Positions 1-6,699 of a stretch of DNA of 29,488 nt are shown here, in pieces. The position numbers and the translations under genes were made by a program. The notes under the pieces were generated by a model. The model made no database searches and was not told where the DNA came from. It saw only the letters and a list, made by a program, of their open reading frames with translations. Location: positions 1 to 29,488 of IMG/VR virus record IMGVR_UViG_3300037847_004169; one strand, 5' to 3'. This DNA is from a virus. Position 1 is the stretch's first letter; every line of letters starts with the position of its first letter.

Positions 1-631
1 TTACAGAACCACTTATTCTAAAAGGAATTTTTCTAGGTTTCTTTGCTAACTCAAGTATCTCTTGAACTTGTTTATCTAAATCCGTCTTAAGTAATGGTAT
101 GCAAAAGTATGGATTGCCATTCTCATCCCTAGAACTCATGTTTACTGTATTAGGTATTCTTCTAAGCCTAGTTGCTTGTCCGACCCTATCATCAAGGGTT
201 ATATCATTACCTACTATGTTTACTAAGTATTCCTTAATCTCTCTAAAGAAAACCTGTATGTTTCTAATACTGTCGGTTGTTTCTCCAAAGATAAACAAAT
301 GAAAACCCCTACCGGAAAAAAAGAGAGTGTGTTGGTAATCATTATCAACAACATAAGTCATAACAACATTAACATCTCTCCATGCTTGTTCAATACTTTG
401 ACCGTGAGCATCAAAATCAAGAAAGATTCTATCAAGTATAACTGATGAATCTATCTTGGCTTTTTCTGCAAACTCGGCAAAATCATAAACACTAGTGTAA
501 ACATTAGTTCTATTATTTTGAGCCTTTACATAACTCAAGTATTCTTCTTTACTTCTTACTATTCTTCTTGGTAGTGGAGGAGCGTTTTTCATTTGACTCC
601 CCGACCAAACTTCTCTCGGAAACTTCATCAT
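1..631 (-). CDS. AEP-type (PriS-like) DNA primase, 3' end cut by window edge
   Basis: This is an archaeo-eukaryotic primase that would make primers for the viral replisome. Translating the minus strand gives an open frame from ATG at 631 to the left edge without a stop, about 210 residues. The signatures are a catalytic LDFDAHG stretch (two metal-binding Asp), then SGRGFHLFIFG, matching the AEP sGrGyH motif, then DRVGQATRLRRIPNTVN, matching the basic R-x-x-R-x-P segment of viral and haloarchaeal AEPs. The N-terminal region with YTSVYDF is also typical of these small AEPs. The start is chosen because GGAGGT lies 7 nt upstream of ATG ATG. Its first 83 bp overlap the end of the preceding gene in another frame. 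The C-terminus and any PriL-like or helicase extension lie outside the window. Confidence 0.82.
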   Translation of the reverse strand, partial: MMKFPREVWSGSQMKNAPPLPRRIVRSKEEYLSYVKAQNNRTNVYTSVYDFAEFAEKAKIDSSVILDRIFLDFDAHGQSIEQAWRDVNVVMTYVVDNDYQHTLFFSGRGFHLFIFGETTDSIRNIQVFFREIKEYLVNIVGNDITLDDRVGQATRLRRIPNTVNMSSRDENGNPYFCIPLLKTDLDKQVQEILELAKKPRKIPFRISGSV

Positions 632-917
632 TTTTATTACCTCCAAAATTAACTGTTGCGTTATTTAACATGTTCCTTACTGTATTTGCTACTTCTGCTC
701 TTAGAGCAATCAAAACTGTTTGCTTCATTACATCTTCAAAGACTTCACCAACATAAGTTTCTTTGATTCTAATTTCTCTAATTAACTCAAATCTTTCTAT
801 TAGTTTCATTTCTTCATATGTGTCGGTAGCAAGACTTTCTATCGTTTGATTTAGATTGGCTATTTCATTAAAAGACCAATTCCTAGCCAATACTTTTTGT
901 TCTATTTTATCATTCAC
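549..917 (-). CDS. hypothetical protein, 122 aa, low-complexity C-terminus
   Basis: I do not recognise this family. The protein has a charged helical N-terminal two thirds (about residues 1-85) and a Ser/Lys/Asn-rich tail ending in KKNSKK. The tail coincides with the 83-bp overlap with the primase gene, so this segment is probably constrained by the primase start and its ribosome binding site. The start is GTG at 917 with a GGAG about 10 nt upstream. The first five residues (MNDKI) are identical to those of the next upstream gene, and the two genes overlap by 8 nt. The function is unknown. Its position next to the primase suggests, by inference only, a replication-associated role. Confidence 0.65.
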   Translation of the reverse strand: MNDKIEQKVLARNWSFNEIANLNQTIESLATDTYEEMKLIERFELIREIRIKETYVGEVFEDVMKQTVLIALRAEVANTVRNMLNNATVNFGGNKNDEVSERSLVGESNEKRSSTTKKNSKK

Positions 918-1188
918 TTTCTTTCAACTCCTTTAATTGTTCATAGGCTTGCAGTCTGCTTCTTTTTAGAGAACTAGCCGTTTTCATAACTGACGCTATG
1001 TAAAAACAAACTAATTCATGCTCGTAAGGGTCTAAACTTCTAAGTAATAGTCTAGTTGCCGTGACATAATCATTACAGTCTCTACATACTCTATCTTCAA
1101 AATCCTCAAGAAGAGGTTGAGGATTATTACCTTCAAACTCTTTCATCTCTACTTCACATAATTTACATTTTATTATTTTATCATTCAT
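910..1188 (-). CDS. small zinc-finger protein, 92 aa
   Basis: Two CxxC pairs (C8/C11 and C35/C38) can form a zinc ribbon or treble clef, and a helical, basic C-terminal half follows (RLLLRSLDPYEHELV, then LKRSRLQAYEQLKELKESE). No specific family is recognised. The start ATG at 1188 is supported by GGTGATAAA directly upstream, and it overlaps the stop of the 37-aa gene as ATGA, which suggests translational coupling. It is one of about a dozen small CxxC proteins in this window. A nucleic-acid or RNA-polymerase-binding role is possible but not shown. Confidence 0.7.
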   Translation of the reverse strand: MNDKIIKCKLCEVEMKEFEGNNPQPLLEDFEDRVCRDCNDYVTATRLLLRSLDPYEHELVCFYIASVMKTASSLKRSRLQAYEQLKELKESE

Positions 1189-1298
1189 TTTATCACCTTC
1201 TCGTATCTATCTAACAACATCTTAGCCAAATCATCATGTCCTAAATGTTGTATGATTGTTATTGCATCTATCGCTATTCTATATATTGAATCATTCAT
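1185..1298 (-). CDS. hypothetical mini-protein, 37 aa
   Basis: This short frame fills an otherwise empty gap. It starts at ATG 1298 with AAGGAG upstream, begins MNDSIYRIAIDAITII, and ends RYEKVIK with a TGA that overlaps the next ATG (ATGA). The ribosome binding site, the coupled stop and start, and an amphipathic composition support translation. The N-terminal MND is shared with the next two genes. The function is unknown. Confidence 0.5.
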   Translation of the reverse strand: MNDSIYRIAIDAITIIQHLGHDDLAKMLLDRYEKVIK

Positions 1299-1315
1299 TC
1301 AACCATCTCCTTCCA

Positions 1316-1567
1316 TCATAGGTTTTCAGTCGGCTTCCGACCCATTATGCGAGAATGCGTTGTAGGAGTTATAACAACATATGGGTTGCTATCCCTCTTC
1401 AATAGAATAGTAATTTCACAACCTAGCCCATAAGCCCAACAATCTAATTCACGATATAGTTTTTGAGCATCTTTATATTCCTTAAAAAACAATCTAACTA
1501 TTTTAGTTCCGTTAGGAGTCGTGTCTTGTTCACTCTCTACCGTTCCATTATTAAATTCATAAAGCAT
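1316..1567 (-). CDS. hypothetical protein, 83 aa
   Basis: I do not recognise this family. A longer reading of the frame runs back into the nuclease gene, but ATG 1567 (MLYEFNNG) is preferred. It lies 4 nt after the nuclease stop and has GGTGTGAT just upstream, the same initiation arrangement used across the window. The predicted product alternates short beta-like segments (KIVRLFFKEY, CEITILLKR, PYVVITP) with a helix, and contains two Cys, C52 and C59 in WAYGLGCEI context. The function is unknown. It sits between the Cas4/RecB-like nuclease and the zinc-finger genes. Confidence 0.6.
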   Translation of the reverse strand: MLYEFNNGTVESEQDTTPNGTKIVRLFFKEYKDAQKLYRELDCWAYGLGCEITILLKRDSNPYVVITPTTHSRIMGRKPTENL

Positions 1568-1571
1568 ATTA

Positions 1572-2483
1572 TCACACCCATGAATCCTCTTCCGCCGCAT
1601 CGCACATACTAAAATAACTACAATGAGAACATGTCTTAAAGAAAAACTTAGTTGGAAATGTGTCTTGTTCATAGTGCCAAATCAACTTAGCAATATTCTT
1701 CATAACAGACTTCATATTTCTAGCCTTTGCATTTTCAGCAAATACATAATTAGAAGCCGGATAATACCAACCCCAATGAGTCACAGGAACATTAGGTTCT
1801 AATCCATTCTTAATTAGAACTTCATCTTCCGCATTCTCAATAAGTAATTGATAAAAAGCCATTTCTTTTCTCATAGAAGTAGCCTTGTAATCTTTCCATG
1901 CTCCGGTCTTATATTCAAAAGGAACATAGCCACCATTCTCTTGAAAAACTCTATCAATGATGCCTTGAATATGTATCTTGTAATCTCTCCTAAGTGGAAA
2001 CTTAGGATTAGTATTAGCCTCTATTGTTATTTCAGCATCGAACAACCCTTCATTACAAACAGGTAAATATTCATCAATTTTATTTTCGGCTCTAGCATCA
2101 ATAAACCTTTGAGCCTCAAAAGCAGCAACAGTCATAGACAAATCAAAATACTCATCTATTGGTGTAAGTCCGGCGCAATAATCATGTATTTCATCAGCCG
2201 ACATATGCTCGGCTTTCTTAATATCAAAGTCATTAAAGAAGTTCTCTCTATGAACATGTAATATAGTTCCTTTACGCATAGCCTCTGTTTGGTCTTGTGG
2301 TAATCTTTGCACATAACTAAAGTTGTATTTCTTGGGACACCAATCGAAAGCCCCCAAAGAAGATTTAGTTATTTTCAATATAGGTTGTGATGGGTCGTCG
2401 TAATTTTCCGGCTTCCAATCATAAGTATATTCATCCATTGATTTAATTATCGCTTCATATTTTTCATTGTTATTCAAAACCAT
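1572..2483 (-). CDS. PD-(D/E)XK nuclease, RecB/Cas4-like with Fe-S cysteines
   Basis: This is a predicted DNA exonuclease of the RecB/Cas4 superfamily, likely used in replication, recombination or genome processing. The core is visible as H76/H78 in GTILHVH, D177 in GIIDRVF, and E190-x-K192 in FEYKTG. Four cysteines are arranged as in Cas4/AddB iron-sulfur nucleases: C49 in FDWCPKKY near the N-terminus and C285, C288 and C294 in CSHCSYFSMC at the C-terminus. The length of 303 aa is somewhat more than Cas4. ATG 2483 has GGAGG only 1 nt away, so TTG 2477 (spacing 6) is an alternative start that would remove two residues. The gene overlaps the end of the PolB C-half gene by 10 bp. The superfamily is firm, the exact family less so. 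Confidence 0.85.
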   Translation of the reverse strand: MVLNNNEKYEAIIKSMDEYTYDWKPENYDDPSQPILKITKSSLGAFDWCPKKYNFSYVQRLPQDQTEAMRKGTILHVHRENFFNDFDIKKAEHMSADEIHDYCAGLTPIDEYFDLSMTVAAFEAQRFIDARAENKIDEYLPVCNEGLFDAEITIEANTNPKFPLRRDYKIHIQGIIDRVFQENGGYVPFEYKTGAWKDYKATSMRKEMAFYQLLIENAEDEVLIKNGLEPNVPVTHWGWYYPASNYVFAENAKARNMKSVMKNIAKLIWHYEQDTFPTKFFFKTCSHCSYFSMCDAAEEDSWV

Positions 2484-3394
2484 TCCTCCAAATTTGTTTG
2501 TATTTTACCCGATTTGATATTAGACAAATCCCAATTCATAGCCTTATAAATTGGTTCAGCCTTCTTTATTACTTGCTCGGCATAATGTTGATAATCGGGT
2601 TTATACTTATCAAAATCAACATACCGAGAACCTGCTACATATTCAACAGTCTTCACTTCTTTAGTTAATGGGTGTGTAAATACTTCACCGGACTTTGCTA
2701 CTTTAAGGTATAAGTAAGAGTCGTCAAATGTAATATCGTTTTGTTTAGCATGTAATACACCCGCTATACCCGAACCTATTGTTGGTTTCTTACCATCTAA
2801 GGTTTTGAAGTTCTTTACATCTTCACCGCACTTTTCACACCATCTTAGAGGTAAACATTCGTGTAAGGTATATCTCTTATTACAACCACTTTTTTTACCA
2901 GTCCACCTGTGTTCTGTAGTTTTACCACACCTAACCTTTAGTCTGTTTTCTTTAAGCCTACTTCTCTTAATAATGTCCTGTAGTTCAACTTCTCCATTTA
3001 GCACTGACATGTATTTATTGTGTAAATACTTGTTAATTTCTAACATAGGTTTTTCATTCACCCACATTGTCAATACATCAGTTTGAACTTCTTTAGCAAG
3101 TTTAGTTTCACTAACTCTTTTAGCAGTAAAACCCGTCATAATGAACTCCGGTTCATCTAACCATTCTCCATCTTTCCAAGTTATCATACCTGCATTTCTA
3201 TTCTTAGTTGTTCCAACACCTAATGCTGAATAATATTTTTCAAATTCTAGCACTACGGGGTGTTGTTCTAAGCCCATAACATTAGGAAAGTGTTCTCTAA
3301 CACTAGACTCTATTTCTTTAATAGCGTCTTGTGCCTTTTCAACAGAATCAATTTGAACATAAATCGAATCTGTATGTCCGTAAACTACTTTCAT
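2474..3394 (-). CDS. polB: DNA polymerase B, C-terminal half (motif C, palm and thumb)
   Basis: This is the second half of a split family-B DNA polymerase. It opens almost directly with motif C, YGHTDS at residues 5-10 (canonical YGDTDS). It continues through the rest of the palm, with KYYSALGVGTTKNRNAG resembling the KKRY region, and a thumb domain, 306 aa in all. The motif-C first Asp is His here, while the second Asp (D9), the main metal ligand in the family, is kept. A cysteine-rich insert in the thumb (C156, C171, C180, C186, C189, ending WCEKCG) could bind zinc and is unusual for PolB. ATG 3394, with GTGTGAT upstream, is preferred over GTG 3406, which lies upstream of the preceding stop. 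The partner half is at 5044-6690, with eight small genes between them. The two must associate to make an active polymerase (inference). Confidence 0.88.
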   Translation of the reverse strand: MKVVYGHTDSIYVQIDSVEKAQDAIKEIESSVREHFPNVMGLEQHPVVLEFEKYYSALGVGTTKNRNAGMITWKDGEWLDEPEFIMTGFTAKRVSETKLAKEVQTDVLTMWVNEKPMLEINKYLHNKYMSVLNGEVELQDIIKRSRLKENRLKVRCGKTTEHRWTGKKSGCNKRYTLHECLPLRWCEKCGEDVKNFKTLDGKKPTIGSGIAGVLHAKQNDITFDDSYLYLKVAKSGEVFTHPLTKEVKTVEYVAGSRYVDFDKYKPDYQHYAEQVIKKAEPIYKAMNWDLSNIKSGKIQTNLEEWF

Positions 3395-3398
3395 AATA

Positions 3399-3596
3399 TC
3401 ACACACTGCTATAATTAAACATCATTCCAACAGGTTGATTTGCTAACTTAGCGACTTCTTCCATAATGTCTCTTATGTTGCTACTTGAAACCTTTGTTAG
3501 TTCTATCTCTAAGTATAGTTCTTCTACCTCTCTTTCTAAGCCTTCAATTCTTTCTTCTAATCTTTCTATTTTGTATTTCATTTCTTTTTCATTCAT
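3399..3596 (-). CDS. coiled-coil mini-protein, 65 aa
   Basis: Residues 4-35 form a strong heptad pattern rich in Glu, Lys, Leu and Ile (KIERLEERIEGLEREVEELY), so this is a small coiled-coil protein, followed by a less regular tail. The start ATG 3596 has GGTGATATT immediately upstream and overlaps the stop of the TM mini-protein gene (ATGA). It lies between the two halves of PolB and just before the C-half. A role in holding the halves together is conceivable but is speculation. No family is recognised. Confidence 0.65.
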   Translation of the reverse strand: MNEKEMKYKIERLEERIEGLEREVEELYLEIELTKVSSSNIRDIMEEVAKLANQPVGMMFNYSSV

Positions 3597-3718
3597 AATA
3601 TCACCGTTATTATTGTTATAATGGTCGCTATATTTACAATATTTACCATCATTAATATTTTATTGCTCTTAGCAATCATAGCGAGTAATTCCTCAAGGAG
3701 TTCATTTGTCTTGTCCAT
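3593..3718 (-). CDS. single-TM mini-protein, 41 aa
   Basis: ATG 3718 opens a frame starting MDKTNELLEELLAMIAKSN and followed by an uninterrupted hydrophobic stretch (VNIVNIATIITIITVIL) running to the C-terminus. The stop overlaps the next ATG as ATGA. This is a short amphipathic helix followed by one tail-anchored membrane helix. No good ribosome binding site is visible, so translation may depend on coupling to the upstream gene, which it overlaps by 17 nt. The function is unknown. Confidence 0.45.
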   Translation of the reverse strand: MDKTNELLEELLAMIAKSNKILMMVNIVNIATIITIITVIL

Positions 3719-3896
3719 CATTGACATGACTATCTACTCCTTGTTTTGTATCTACACCATCAATTTCTATAATAGTTGCTCTACGCTTTAAATTTGTTAG
3801 CATTTCTATTATATCATTAATGTCTTTTTCAGTCTCTTTCCAAGTTTCTTCTGTATCGTATTCTATTTTAGCCACTATGTATTTTGTGTATTTCAT
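3702..3896 (-). CDS. hypothetical protein, 64 aa
   Basis: No family is recognised. An N-terminal beta-like segment (KYTKYIVAKIEYD) is followed by a helix (about residues 17-38) and another beta-like segment (RRATIIEIDGV), then a polar tail, giving a possible ferredoxin-like or beta-alpha-beta mini-fold. ATG 3896 has GGAGGT 9 nt upstream and overlaps the previous stop as ATGA. It is one of eight small genes between the two PolB halves. Confidence 0.6.
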   Translation of the reverse strand: MKYTKYIVAKIEYDTEETWKETEKDINDIIEMLTNLKRRATIIEIDGVDTKQGVDSHVNDGQDK

Positions 3897-4099
3897 ACAT
3901 CTAACCTCCTATATTCTCCTTCTCCGATTCTTTCTATATTATCTAATTTATTTAGTAAGTAACCTACTTGTTGGGCATTACCAACATACATACTAGTTCC
4001 TTTCTTTTCTACAATTCTAGCAATAATTTCATGTCCGGTAAACACTTCATCCATTTCTTTCACTGTCTCATAGACCCATCTTTCAAAATGTTTATTCAA
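3893..4099 (-). CDS. small winged-helix-like protein, 68 aa, TTG start
   Basis: The pattern of helix (FERWVYETVKEMDE), FTGHEIIARIVEKKG as helix 2, NAQQVGYLLNKLDNIERIGE as recognition-like helix, and YRRLDV as a wing or strand looks like a small winged-helix DNA-binding domain. It is similar in layout to the paralogous pair at 11439-11934. The start is TTG at 4099, fixed by AGGAGGT with 6-nt spacing, and it overlaps the preceding TGA as TTGA. It is probably a viral regulator, but this is pattern-based inference with no database match. Confidence 0.6.
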   Translation of the reverse strand: MNKHFERWVYETVKEMDEVFTGHEIIARIVEKKGTSMYVGNAQQVGYLLNKLDNIERIGEGEYRRLDV

Positions 4100-4233
4100 T
4101 TGAATACCTCCTCATATTCACAAGAATTACATATTAACTTAGCCCTTCTCTTTATTCGCTGAACATAGGAATAGTTTATCTTAGGTTTTAACTCAACATA
4201 AGCAAGAGAACCTCCACATCTAGGACACTTCAT
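4096..4233 (-). CDS. zinc-ribbon mini-protein, 45 aa
   Basis: Two CxxC knuckles, C3/C6 (MKCPRCGG) and C35/C38 (LICNSCEY), flank a basic segment (YVQRIKRRAK), which makes a complete minimal zinc ribbon. ATG 4233 has GAGGTTGGG upstream and overlaps the previous stop. Its own stop overlaps the TTG start of the next gene. Zinc ribbons of this size commonly bind nucleic acid or RNA polymerase. The specific role is unknown. Confidence 0.65.
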   Translation of the reverse strand: MKCPRCGGSLAYVELKPKINYSYVQRIKRRAKLICNSCEYEEVFN

Positions 4234-4676
4234 ATTCCCAACCTCTTTTCAAACGCTTTTATCTTATTCCTAATTCTTGTAATAGAACCCTTTTGTAAGT
4301 TTATTGTTTTAGTAAGTTCTTTAATTTCTTCTTGTGCTTTTTGTGATTTAGTCATAGAAGAGATAATAATACCTTTTAGTTCACTAATTTTTTCATCTAC
4401 TATTTTTTCTACAATAGGTTTTATGTCATTAGTTATTTGGTGCTGAACTTCAACTCCGATAGTGCTATGTAATACATCAATAGATGATTTTAAATCTTCT
4501 ATTTGTTTTTCCATATTATCTACTATTGCTATTGCATTAACAGTTTTATTAGCCATAACCTTGTATCTGTTTCTTCCTCCGCTACCTCTACAAGCCTCGC
4601 ATATTTTTTCTGTTGATTTCAAAGACCTCTTTCTAAAGACCTGCCTACATTCTCTACATTCTGTTGTTATACTCAT
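4230..4676 (-). CDS. zinc-finger plus coiled-coil protein, 148 aa
   Basis: The N-terminus carries a C7/C10 and C26/C29 zinc finger (ECRECRQVF and ICEACRGSG), followed by a basic GGRNRYK linker and a long helical region (about residues 45-146) with heptad character, typical of a parallel coiled coil. This suggests an oligomeric nucleic-acid-binding or scaffold protein. ATG 4676 carries the repeated initiation cassette GAGGAATAAAAATG, found identically at five other genes here. It is the largest of the genes between the PolB halves. The family is unknown. Confidence 0.7.
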   Translation of the reverse strand: MSITTECRECRQVFRKRSLKSTEKICEACRGSGGRNRYKVMANKTVNAIAIVDNMEKQIEDLKSSIDVLHSTIGVEVQHQITNDIKPIVEKIVDEKISELKGIIISSMTKSQKAQEEIKELTKTINLQKGSITRIRNKIKAFEKRLGI

Positions 4677-4788
4677 TTTTATTCCTCATTTTTATTTCTT
4701 CTGCACATCTTTTACAATGAAACTTACCCTCAAATTGAGGATTATGTGCCAATGGTTTCATACATATTACTCTCTTAAGCATACTCAT
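4654..4788 (-). CDS. small Cys-containing protein, 44 aa
   Basis: ATG 4788 follows GAGG with 7-nt spacing inside the end of the upstream gene. The product has C9 and a C25-x-x-C28 pair (FHCKRCAEE) plus H15/H24, enough for a small zinc knuckle. It overlaps the first 23 nt of the zinc/coiled-coil gene. The length and the overlaps make it less certain than its neighbours. No family is recognised. Confidence 0.5.
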   Translation of the reverse strand: MSMLKRVICMKPLAHNPQFEGKFHCKRCAEEIKMRNKNEYNNRM

Positions 4789-5047
4789 CTTCAAACCTCT
4801 TTCTAAATTCAGTCTTTCTGTTTATTTTACCTGTCTTGTGCATTTCTGTATTTAACTTAGTAAATTCTTCTTCTATCACTTCATACTCGTCTTCAACCAT
4901 ATTAAGATAACAACAAAGCCATTCTTCAAAAGTATAGTCTTTTCTATCACTTTCATACTCTTTACGATATTTATCTACTAACTCTTTCTTTCTGTTTTCC
5001 CATGCTCTTTGCATTTCATTCTTACAAATTTTATCTTTATCTTTCAT
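4775..5047 (-). CDS. hypothetical charged helical protein, 90 aa
   Basis: The protein is highly charged (Lys/Glu/Asp) and almost entirely helical, with a central aromatic/Cys segment (FEEWLCCYLNMVEDEY). No family is recognised. ATG 5047 follows AAGGAG at 8-nt spacing and overlaps the stop of the PolB N-terminal half gene as ATGA, so the two are probably translationally coupled. This marks the exact point where the polymerase frame is interrupted by other genes. Confidence 0.65.
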   Translation of the reverse strand: MKDKDKICKNEMQRAWENRKKELVDKYRKEYESDRKDYTFEEWLCCYLNMVEDEYEVIEEEFTKLNTEMHKTGKINRKTEFRKRFEDEYA

Positions 5048-6690
5048 ACTTCCAACTCCTTCGCCTTAAATGCGGCCAATCTAATAGCCTCTCTAGCACT
5101 AGCAGTAATACTAGCGGCTAAATCTACATCAGCCCAACCAAATCCTTGAAAGGCTAATACACCATAAAAAGAAGCCATTAATCTCTTGACCGCCATTTGA
5201 TTATTATACCACTTAACATATTCATCACCTTCGGAGTTCTTCATTCTTTTCTTGTAATCGTTTCTTAACTCTTTCAATTCAAGAACTGCTCTAGGCAATA
5301 GTCCTAGTTCATCAGTTCTATAATAGTGCATTCGCTCTCCTTCCACTTCGCTGAAATCTCTTGGTGTTAATATATTAACCCCAAATTCAGTAGGTGTTTC
5401 GCTCTTAGTCTCCCAAGATATGTTTCTAGCAACCATCATTGAAGGATATAGCCCTGCAAAGTCAAATGCCGCTACATTAAGATGTAAGCCATTAGTATTC
5501 TCACTAAGCGGGTCATAAATCATAGCCCCTTGATATTCTCTTCTATCAGCACTTTTGATACCTGTTGGTGCTTTCCAACCAGCATTTCTCATAAAGTAAA
5601 TAGAACCCATATGTGAAGCATAGAAGCAAGCCTTGAAAGGTGCTTTTAGTAATCGTTGTAATGATATTATTGCTTCACTACAATAGTTTGATTCATCTAT
5701 TCTAACTAAGAGTTCTACATCTACTACGGCATAATGTAAGTATGCTTCTGTATCTTCTAACCACGCTCTACGATAAAATTCGTTAGGGTCTTCAAACTTA
5801 GTTTCCATTACCTTTCCTTCATCGAACAATATCTTAGAAACATAATCAAGACTTAATGAGGGTAGTGTTCCTCTTTGCGAATCATTCCATTGTCTTTCAA
5901 ATGCTAGGTCTAAGTTAAGAGTTAGCCTTCCACCAATAGGTTGTTCAATTGGTGAATAACCATCTTGTCTCTTAAAACTGCAACCTTTCTTAAGTTGCTT
6001 AACTCCATCTATCTTATGATAAGGCGACATAACTAAAGGATTCAAACCTAAAGCACATGCTCTATCTAATAACTTAGGTAAGTCGAACTTAAGGCCAAAC
6101 CATGCAATCAACATATCGGGGTCTTTAATAATCATATTTCCCATAAAGTGTTCTATCATTTCTTTTTCAGTTTCAAAAATTGAATATTTACCGGAAGAAA
6201 AATTTACTGTATTCTTTCCAAATTCAGGTTCGGGAAACCAAGCCCACTGATAGTATTGCTTATCGTAATTATCATACACTACAATGGTAGTAATGCAACC
6301 ATCATACTCTCCGCCTTGTTGCCATTCCATATCCCAATACCACTTACGCATATTGTATTCGGGCATCTCATTAACTTCATCAACTGCATATCTAAATGTA
6401 TAAGGCACATCAGCCTCATATGTTTTAGTAAAGAGTTGCCTAGCACTATTTATGTCATATGATTTTTCAACATAGACTCTCTTCAAAGGTTCACCTTCTA
6501 GGCTTTTCCAATCTCCATCTTCATATTCAAATCTACCATTGGTATATTTGTTCAAAGGATAGTAATTTCTTTCTACCTCATCTTCTAAAACATAGAAGTA
6601 AGGTCGAAACTCTACCTCTTCGCTTTTTCTTTTTCCGTTTTCTCTCCAAGATTTGTATATTGTATTTCCATTTTTATTACTTATTATCAT
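5044..6690 (-). CDS. polB: DNA polymerase B, N-terminal half (exonuclease, motifs A and B)
   Basis: This is the first half of a split family-B replicative polymerase, 548 aa. The 3'-5' exonuclease motifs are present: Exo I D120-x-E122 (YWDMEW), Exo II around D203 (WFGLKFDLPKL), and Exo III Y320..D324 (YAVVDVEL). Polymerase motif A is DFAGLYPSMM at 410-419. Motif B is KRLMASFYG at 502-510, where the usual Asn of NSxYG is Ala. The protein ends a short helix after motif B, and motif C lies in the gene at 2474-3394. Together they make about 854 aa, a normal PolB length with no missing block. ATG 6690 has GAGGAATATAA upstream. Proofreading looks intact. The two polypeptides probably assemble in trans, as the split archaeal PolB of Methanothermobacter does. 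Confidence 0.92.
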   Translation of the reverse strand: MIISNKNGNTIYKSWRENGKRKSEEVEFRPYFYVLEDEVERNYYPLNKYTNGRFEYEDGDWKSLEGEPLKRVYVEKSYDINSARQLFTKTYEADVPYTFRYAVDEVNEMPEYNMRKWYWDMEWQQGGEYDGCITTIVVYDNYDKQYYQWAWFPEPEFGKNTVNFSSGKYSIFETEKEMIEHFMGNMIIKDPDMLIAWFGLKFDLPKLLDRACALGLNPLVMSPYHKIDGVKQLKKGCSFKRQDGYSPIEQPIGGRLTLNLDLAFERQWNDSQRGTLPSLSLDYVSKILFDEGKVMETKFEDPNEFYRRAWLEDTEAYLHYAVVDVELLVRIDESNYCSEAIISLQRLLKAPFKACFYASHMGSIYFMRNAGWKAPTGIKSADRREYQGAMIYDPLSENTNGLHLNVAAFDFAGLYPSMMVARNISWETKSETPTEFGVNILTPRDFSEVEGERMHYYRTDELGLLPRAVLELKELRNDYKKRMKNSEGDEYVKWYNNQMAVKRLMASFYGVLAFQGFGWADVDLAASITASAREAIRLAAFKAKELEV

Positions 6691-6699
6691 TTATATTCC

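Noticed and set aside
99-302. Plus-strand open frame opposite the primase
   Set aside because: The minus-strand frame here carries clear primase motifs, and the plus frame has no ribosome site and shadow-like composition.
5044-6690. Intein or self-splicing intron explaining the split polymerase
   Set aside because: No intein N-terminal Cys/Ser or C-terminal HN-Cys/Ser signature is visible at the junctions, and the intervening genes have their own start signals. The LAGLIDADG-like gene is far away.
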